Origin: Streptomyces sp. TSRI0281
Lineage (GTDB): Bacteria > Actinomycetota > Actinomycetes > Streptomycetales > Streptomycetaceae
Reading direction: 5' to 3'
NCBI RefSeq assembly: GCF_001905125.1
Contig: NZ_LWLE01000021.1
Location: 1-61,133 of the forward strand
DNA length: 61,133 nucleotides
The translations under genes were made by a program, and so were the position numbers. Shown here piece after piece: positions 56,553-61,133 of the stretch (positions within the stretch are counted from its first letter, which is position 1; every line of letters begins with the position of its first letter). The notes beneath the pieces are model-generated. The model was not told the origin of the DNA and did not search any database. It worked only from the letters and a program-made list of their open reading frames with translations.

Positions 56553-56746
56553 TCATGACGGGAGGTTCCTCGGGCCGCCCGGGACACTCGGGGCGTCGCC
56601 GTGCTTGCGGGTGTCCGCAGGTATGCAGTTGTCCGGCCGTCCGCCGCCGGCCCGTCATCCTCGAAGACCAACTGGAGGAAGCCCAGCGGATCAACGCCGA
56701 GTACCGCCGCACCGCTGAATCGGCGAACCCTGCAACCTCGGCCTGA
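56546..56746 (+). CDS. Small hypothetical protein with own terminator
   Basis: This 66-aa protein has an Arg/Gly-rich N terminus, a cysteine cluster (CGCPQVCSCP) and an acidic helix (EDQLEEAQRINAEYRR). GTG 56546 has AAAGGA about 8 nt upstream. A strong hairpin follows the stop. The cysteines could bind zinc (inference). I do not recognise the family. Confidence 0.6.
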   Translation: MRFMTGGSSGRPGHSGRRRACGCPQVCSCPAVRRRPVILEDQLEEAQRINAEYRRTAESANPATSA

Positions 56747-56756
56747 GCGGTGCGTG

Positions 56757-56785
56757 CCCGCCGGGCGCCGTACACGCCCGGCGGG
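56757..56785 (+). terminator. Terminator of the small Cys-rich gene
   Basis: CCCGCCGGGCG (56757-56767) and CGCCCGGCGGG (56775-56785) form an 11-bp perfect stem with a 7-nt loop, followed by ATTTG. Confidence 0.75.
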
Positions 56786-57246
56786 ATTTGGGCACACGTG
56801 ATCAGGGCCGCGCAGGAGCAGCACCGCGCGGCCCTGATCCGAGTCGGGACTGGCATACGGGTTGGTGGGGCCGTCGTCCGGGAGGACAGTGCCACCGCAA
56901 TAGTTGTGCCGCCGAGCTGCAAAACGGCAACCGCTCCTCCTGGAACGCTGCGCTCGGGGTGGATTAATATCTATGACTGCCAGATGAGGGTTTAATGTGC
57001 CGCGCTGGCAGTGTGTTTACTGCAACGAACGGAGTGGAATTATTGACCGTACGCAGGCCGCTACCGCATGCTACTGTCGATCTCAGTTGCAGTTGTGGTT
57101 CCCAAAAAACTCCAACGCCCCTGCCGGTGTTTTCAGCCGCAGGAAGCGTTTTGTATTTCCGGTCTTTCTCCGGGCGGGGCATCATCGCGGCGACCCGGTG
57201 TCCGTGGATCGCGGGTTCCGGCGTACTGCCCCAAAGGAGATATGAC
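56786..57246. other. Long 5' region of the cold-shock gene
   Basis: The 460-nt gap contains an AT-rich patch (56965-57125) with TTGACC at 57043-57048. The long leader before the csp gene fits the extended 5' UTRs of cold-shock genes elsewhere, but no Y-box or cold-box could be confirmed. Small frames here (for example near 56997) are unconvincing. Confidence 0.4.
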
Positions 57247-57450
57247 ATGGCGTCAGGCACTGTGAAGTGGTTCAACGCGGCCAAGGGTTTCGGCTTCATC
57301 GAGCAGGACGGTGACGGCGCTGACGTGTTCGCCCACTTCTCGAACATCGCCGCCCAGGGCTTCCGTGAGCTGATCGAAGGCCAGAAGGTCACCTTCGACA
57401 TCGCGTCGGGCCAGAAGGGCCCGACGGCCGAGAACATCGTTCCCGCCTGA
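57247..57450 (+). CDS. Cold-shock protein (CspA family)
   Basis: This 67-aa single-domain protein has both RNA-binding motifs, KGFGFIEQ and DVFAHFS. It melts RNA secondary structure. ATG 57247 has AAAGGAG upstream. It precedes a DEAD-box helicase gene, making a cold-response pair, but a strong hairpin separates the two. Confidence 0.97.
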   Translation: MASGTVKWFNAAKGFGFIEQDGDGADVFAHFSNIAAQGFRELIEGQKVTFDIASGQKGPTAENIVPA

Positions 57451-57466
57451 CGCTGACGCGTACTTC

Positions 57467-57508
57467 GTAGCTGGGGCCCGCATCCCTCGGGGTGCGGGCC
57501 CCAGCTAC
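57467..57508 (+). terminator. Terminator of the csp gene
   Basis: A 16-bp perfect inverted repeat, 57467-57482 (GTAGCTGGGGCCCGCA) with 57493-57508, with a 10-nt loop, lies 17 nt after the csp stop. Confidence 0.85.
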
Positions 57509-57740
57509 GGGCATTTCCCGCATGGGGTCACCTGCGGGGCATTCGCCGCCCGCAGACTCTTCTCCAAGGGTGCTCGCTCCTTCGGAGCTGCATCCCATCG
57601 ACGTCCTGAATTGCGCATCCGCATGACGTCACCCATTTCGCTGTTTGTGCCCCGCCGGGTTCGCCGCAGGCGAGATTTTACTTTCGCATTCTTTTCGGCC
57701 CGTTCTTGTGATTCCCCGCGCTGTTCTTCCGCTGCGGGAA

Positions 57741-57769
57741 TTCCTTGATACGTGCCGTATCAAGGAAGG
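57741..57769 (+). promoter_or_regulatory. Hairpin burying the helicase ribosome site
   Basis: TTCCTTGATAC (57741-57751) pairs perfectly with GTATCAAGGAA (57757-57767) around a 5-nt loop. The second arm contains most of the Shine-Dalgarno AAGGAAGG (57762-57769), 6 nt before the ATG. When folded, it would block initiation. It could be a thermosensor or a target for the helicase or Csp; as DNA it could also be an operator. Confidence 0.7.
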
Positions 57770-57775
57770 TTCTGA

Positions 57776-59296
57776 ATGAACCCCACACGTACGAACGACC
57801 GCTCCTCCCGCGCCCGCAGCCGTACCGGCGGTCCCGCTTCCGGCTCCGGCGCCGGTTCGTACCGGGGCAGCCGCTTCGGCTCGCCCGCCCCGACCCGTTC
57901 CGGAGCGCCGAACCGCCAGGGCGGCCATAGTCGGCGGCCCGCGGCAGCCTCGGGCGAGTTCGCCCTGCCGAAGACGATCACTCCCGCGCTGCCCGCCGTC
58001 GTGGCGTTCGCCGACCTCGACATGCCCGAGCAGCTGCTGGCCTCGCTCACCGCGCAAGGGATGAGCGTCCCGTTCCCGATCCAGGGCGCGACCCTGCCCA
58101 ACACCCTCGCGGGCCGCGACGTCCTCGGCCGGGGGCGCACCGGCTCAGGCAAGACCCTCGCCTTCGGCCTGGCCCTGCTGGCCCGCACCGCCGGGCAGCG
58201 TGCCGAGCCCGGCCAGCCGCTCGCCCTCGTCCTTGTGCCGACGCGTGAACTGGCACAGCAGGTGACCGACGCTCTCACCCCCTACGCCCGCTCGGTGAGG
58301 CTGCGCCTGGCCACCGTCGTCGGGGGAATGCCGATCGGCAGGCAGGTCAGTTCACTGCGCCGTGGTGCCGAAGTCGTCGTCGCGACGCCGGGCCGCCTCA
58401 AGGACCTCATCGACCGGGGTGACTGCCGGCTGAACCAGGTCGCGATCACCGTCCTGGACGAGGCCGACCAGATGGCCGACATGGGCTTCATGCCCCAGGT
58501 CACCGCGCTCCTGGACCAGGTACGCCCCGAGGGCCAGCGGATGCTGTTCTCCGCGACCCTCGACCGCAACGTCGACCTCCTGGTCCGCCGCTACCTCACC
58601 GACCCGGTGGTCCACTCCGTCGACCCGTCCGCAGGCGCGGTCACCACGATGGAGCACCACGTCCTGCACGTCCACGGCGCCGACAAGCACCGGACGACGA
58701 CACAGATCGCGGCGCGCGAGGGCCGGGTGATCATGTTCCTGGACACCAAGCACGCCGTCGACCGGCTCACCCAGGATCTCCTGAACAGCGGGGTGCGGGC
58801 CGCCGCCCTGCACGGCGGGAAGTCGCAGCCGCAGCGCACCCGGACCCTGGCCCAGTTCAAGACCGGGCACGTCACCGTGCTCGTCGCGACGAACGTCGCG
58901 GCGCGCGGCATCCACGTCGACAACCTCGACCTCGTCGTCAACGTCGACCCGCCCACCGACCACAAGGACTACCTCCACCGCGGCGGCCGCACCGCGCGGG
59001 CAGGCGAGTCCGGCAGCGTCGTCACCCTGGTCACCCCCAACCAGCGCCGCGACATGACCCGTCTCATGGCCGCCGCCGGCATCGTTCCCCAGACCACCCC
59101 GGTCCGCTCCGGGGAAGAGGCACTCAGCCGGATCACCGGCGCCCAGACCCCCTCCGGCATTCCCGTGACGATCACCGCGCCGGTGGCCGAGCGGCGTGAG
59201 CGCAGCCGCAGCGCGGCCTCCCGCGGCCGGCGCAGCCCCGCTTCGGCTGCCCGGCGCACGATCGTGCGGCAGTCCTCCTTCGACGCGGCGGCCTAG
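57776..59296 (+). CDS. DEAD-box RNA helicase
   Basis: This 506-aa protein has an Arg/Ser/Gly-rich N terminus (1-65), then two RecA domains with Q motif PFPIQGATLP, Walker A GRTGSGKT, PTRELAQQ, TPGRL, LDEADQM, SAT, ARGIHVDN and HRGGRTARAG. A basic C-terminal tail follows. It unwinds RNA duplexes, probably during cold growth. The start ATG is 7 nt after a ribosome site held in a hairpin. CBS-domain and small-protein genes follow in the same direction. Confidence 0.96.
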   Translation: MNPTRTNDRSSRARSRTGGPASGSGAGSYRGSRFGSPAPTRSGAPNRQGGHSRRPAAASGEFALPKTITPALPAVVAFADLDMPEQLLASLTAQGMSVPFPIQGATLPNTLAGRDVLGRGRTGSGKTLAFGLALLARTAGQRAEPGQPLALVLVPTRELAQQVTDALTPYARSVRLRLATVVGGMPIGRQVSSLRRGAEVVVATPGRLKDLIDRGDCRLNQVAITVLDEADQMADMGFMPQVTALLDQVRPEGQRMLFSATLDRNVDLLVRRYLTDPVVHSVDPSAGAVTTMEHHVLHVHGADKHRTTTQIAAREGRVIMFLDTKHAVDRLTQDLLNSGVRAAALHGGKSQPQRTRTLAQFKTGHVTVLVATNVAARGIHVDNLDLVVNVDPPTDHKDYLHRGGRTARAGESGSVVTLVTPNQRRDMTRLMAAAGIVPQTTPVRSGEEALSRITGAQTPSGIPVTITAPVAERRERSRSAASRGRRSPASAARRTIVRQSSFDAAA

Positions 59297-59342
59297 AACC
59301 TTCGTGATCAGGAAACTGACCCATCTCTGCAGGAGGCACATT

Positions 59343-59747
59343 TTGACGCTGGTTCAGATGCAACCCCGCTCGGAGAGCGCCGCCCCTGTACACAGGACGG
59401 TGGCCGACGCCATGGACACGGCCGGACCGCAGGTTTGCGACGACATGACCATCGAGGTGGCCCTGTCCGTCATGGCCAGTGCCCGCACCGGGCACCTGCT
59501 CGTCTGCGACAACGACGGCCTGTGCATTGGCCTGGTCACCCAGGCCCAGCTCACCACCGTCCGTGACAGCTCCGCATACACGGACAGGGTTCAGCTGCGC
59601 GACATGCTCGACAACCGCGGGCCGTTCACCTCACCCGTGACCACGGTCGCCGATGCCCAGCACGCGATGCGCGGCCGCCGGCTCGGTGTCCTGCCGGTCG
59701 TCGACGAGCAGGGCAGTGCTCTGGGCGTCCTCGCCCTTGCTCGCTGA
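59343..59747 (+). CDS. CBS-domain pair protein
   Basis: This 134-aa protein has two CBS motifs (about 18-70 and 78-132), with VADAMDTAGPQVCDDMTIEV and LGVLPVVDEQGSALGV. CBS pairs bind adenosyl nucleotides. TTG 59343 is the best start, with AGGAGG 6 nt upstream; the ATG six codons later lacks a ribosome site. It lies 46 nt after the helicase stop and is probably in its operon. Confidence 0.87.
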   Translation: MTLVQMQPRSESAAPVHRTVADAMDTAGPQVCDDMTIEVALSVMASARTGHLLVCDNDGLCIGLVTQAQLTTVRDSSAYTDRVQLRDMLDNRGPFTSPVTTVADAQHAMRGRRLGVLPVVDEQGSALGVLALAR

Positions 59748-59795
59748 ACCGCCTCACCGCGGCAGAACCCCCTCTTCTTCTCCCTGTGAGGCATC

Positions 59796-60107
59796 ATGCG
59801 TTGTGTCATCGCCCGCTTCCCGTTCGACCTCACCAGGAACGGCGTCCTGGAATCCATGAAGGGCGTCAGGCCCGAACAGGTCATCGGCGAGTCCGTGATC
59901 ATCGGCCGCCGCACCTACCCCGTCAAGCAGGTCGGGCAGGTCCTCACACGCCAGGACCGCCGCGATTTCAGCGCCGGCGAAATCCTCCGCGCCATGAGCC
60001 GACTCGGCTTCACCTGCCCCAGCACTCTCCGCACCGCCGCACCTGGGCGGGCCCCCAGCTCGTTCCAGCAGGCTTCCGCGATGCTCGGCGCCCCCGCCGC
60101 CGTCTGA
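59796..60107 (+). CDS. Conserved hypothetical protein of the cold locus
   Basis: This 103-aa protein begins MRCVIARFPFDLTRNGVLE and is basic with no membrane segment. ATG 59796 has GTGAGG upstream. It follows the CBS gene by 48 nt and precedes a strong terminator, so it is probably the last gene of the helicase operon. I know no function; an RNA-linked role is guilt by association only. Confidence 0.75.
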   Translation: MRCVIARFPFDLTRNGVLESMKGVRPEQVIGESVIIGRRTYPVKQVGQVLTRQDRRDFSAGEILRAMSRLGFTCPSTLRTAAPGRAPSSFQQASAMLGAPAAV

Positions 60108-60141
60108 CCGACGGGCAGGCGCGAGCCGCCACCAAGCAACA

Positions 60142-60178
60142 GTGAGGGTCCGACCGGCAGCGCCGGTCGGACCCTCAC
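60142..60178. terminator. Strong bidirectional terminator
   Basis: A 17-bp perfect stem (GTGAGGGTCCGACCGGC, 60142-60158, with 60162-60178) with a 3-nt loop closes the helicase operon and the convergent GvpU-like gene. Confidence 0.9.
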
Positions 60179-60216
60179 CGCGTACCGAGAGGTTTGATCG
60201 GTGCTCAGCGGTTCGG

Positions 60217-60576
60217 TCAGTGATCTGAGTAGCTGAAGTCGCCCACGGTCCAAGCACTGACGTCATCGATCGCCACGCGGTACATCCCGCCCGTCTCCGG
60301 GATCCCCACTGCGCCCTGCAGAATCCGGGCGACATGGAAGTGCAGATGCGTAGGCGCCCGTCCTTCTTCGCGGGAAGCCTTGAAGACGGCGGAGAACTCT
60401 CCCAAGCGGTCCGAATCCGTCAGTACCTCCGACACCCTCTGCCTCCACACTGCTTCGGGAGCCAGCCGACCGGTGATGACAGCACCACCGGTGACCACGG
60501 TCAGGGGCATCTGGTTGCTCTGCCCCAACTCCACCAGGGCGGCGACCTCAACAAGCAGCTCGTCAGGCTTCGACAT
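60217..60576 (-). CDS. GvpU-like gas-vesicle accessory protein
   Basis: This 119-aa protein has the pattern of GvpU: ELLVEVAALVEL, then LTVVTGGAVITGRL, a His-rich strand (THLHFHVARI) and a C-terminal YRVAIDDVSAWTVGDFS. GvpU affects gas-vesicle clustering in bacilli. No other gvp gene is visible here, so the name is only a family label. ATG 60576 or 60588 may start it; neither has a clear ribosome site. Confidence 0.55.
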   Translation of the reverse strand: MSKPDELLVEVAALVELGQSNQMPLTVVTGGAVITGRLAPEAVWRQRVSEVLTDSDRLGEFSAVFKASREEGRAPTHLHFHVARILQGAVGIPETGGMYRVAIDDVSAWTVGDFSYSDH

Positions 60577-60718
60577 GAGACCGAGCATATTCGCCGACCA
60601 CCCGGCCGCTTTCTGCGGTGCGGATTCGGGTAGCGCGGCTCTGAGCTCCTGTCCAGGACATGAGGGTGCCTGTGGGCGGTAACAGGGTTTCCTGGGTACG
60701 GTCAGTTGGAACCCAACT

Positions 60719-61133
60719 TCAGTGATCTACAGGCTCCGGCGGCTCGGTTCGCTGTCCGGCCGTGGGGGAGGCTTCGGTGAGGTCGGCACCGTGGTTGGCG
60801 TCCCGGCGGGTGGAGTCGGTGCCGTACCAGTCCAGGCACATCACGGTGGCGTCGTCCTGCAGATGCCCGTCATGGGCACGGACGACGTGCTCGATCAGGA
60901 CACGGGCGGCCTCCCGGGGGTGCAGGTCCTCAGTGCTCCCGATGAGGGCGGGCAGATCGAGGTCCGCGGCGCTGCGCTCCTGCATTCCGTCGGTGAGCAT
61001 GATCAGCCGGTCTCCTGCCCGCAGGTCCAGGTGCTGGACCGTGTAGGTGTGCGGGGCCAGGAAACCGAAGGGCATATCGATGGCCGGCGCGATCTCCTCG
61101 ACTTTCCCCCCGCGCAGGCGCAGCGGCCAGGGG
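60719..61133 (-). CDS. SpoIIE-type PP2C phosphatase, 3' part
   Basis: This frame runs off the right edge, so only the last 138 codons or so are visible. GDRLIMLTDGMQE and LQDDATVMCLDW are the two C-terminal metal motifs of SpoIIE/RsbU phosphatases. It should dephosphorylate an anti-anti-sigma factor. The N-terminal sensor, if any, is outside the window. It lies just upstream of the GvpU-like gene on the same strand. Confidence 0.88.
   Translation of the reverse strand, partial: PWPLRLRGGKVEEIAPAIDMPFGFLAPHTYTVQHLDLRAGDRLIMLTDGMQERSAADLDLPALIGSTEDLHPREAARVLIEHVVRAHDGHLQDDATVMCLDWYGTDSTRRDANHGADLTEASPTAGQRTEPPEPVDH

Overview
This window is high-GC actinobacterial chromosome, almost certainly Streptomyces or a close relative. 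GTG starts are frequent, AGGAGG-type ribosome sites are common, and the developmental and regulatory families are typical of the genus: Clp-N proteins, RsbW/SpoIIE modules, DUF5999 and DUF5133. All calls come from reading the sequence. No database search was possible.

0-14 kb is conserved housekeeping DNA. A CDP-alcohol phosphatidyltransferase, a nucleotidyltransferase/phosphomannomutase fusion, DUF881 - small basic protein - DUF881, a GarA/OdhI FHA protein, a MerR protein (FtsR), a BFN/DUF151 protein, a second MerR protein and gcvP occur in the same order as the mycobacterial pgsA2-garA-gcvB region. Here gcvH is missing, and dinB plus a PRC-barrel gene are inserted. A tandem glycine riboswitch precedes gcvP.

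14-39 kb is species-variable but intact. It holds a GCS2-type ligase, a substrate-binding/VWA lipoprotein-like protein, a CPBP membrane protease homologue, a kinase-like phosphotransferase, an epoxide hydrolase and two Clp-N-domain proteins. It also holds a two-component system, a His-rich PadR regulator with a clear operator, and three EamA transporters, one paired with a LysR regulator. A MocR regulator sits divergent from a pyridoxamine-oxidase-like gene. An isochorismatase-fold protein without its cysteine, a Rieske lipoprotein and an exonuclease-BRCT-TerD fusion follow.

39.6-46.4 kb is a graveyard next to an aberrant tRNA-Arg(UCU)-like gene. It contains a frameshifted HEPN-like gene, a DUF5655-type nuclease in three frames, a SpoIIE phosphatase stump, a frameshifted tyrosine integrase, and long stretches without convincing genes. 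One of these holds a 32-bp perfect palindrome. I read it as a decayed integrated element.

46.4-54.4 kb carries intact genes again: a one-piece dihydroxyacetone kinase, a HAD phosphatase, a DUF5133 protein, a large secreted subtilase and a divergent HTH regulator. At 54.7-56.5 kb lies the wreck of a two-gene ABC-three-component-like defence operon whose ATPase has lost its Walker A region.

57-60 kb is a probable cold-response locus: cold-shock protein, DEAD-box helicase, CBS-domain protein and a small conserved protein. An 11-bp hairpin in front of the helicase buries its ribosome-binding site, which makes it a candidate RNA thermosensor. The window ends with a GvpU-like gene and the 3' part of a SpoIIE phosphatase gene that runs off the edge.
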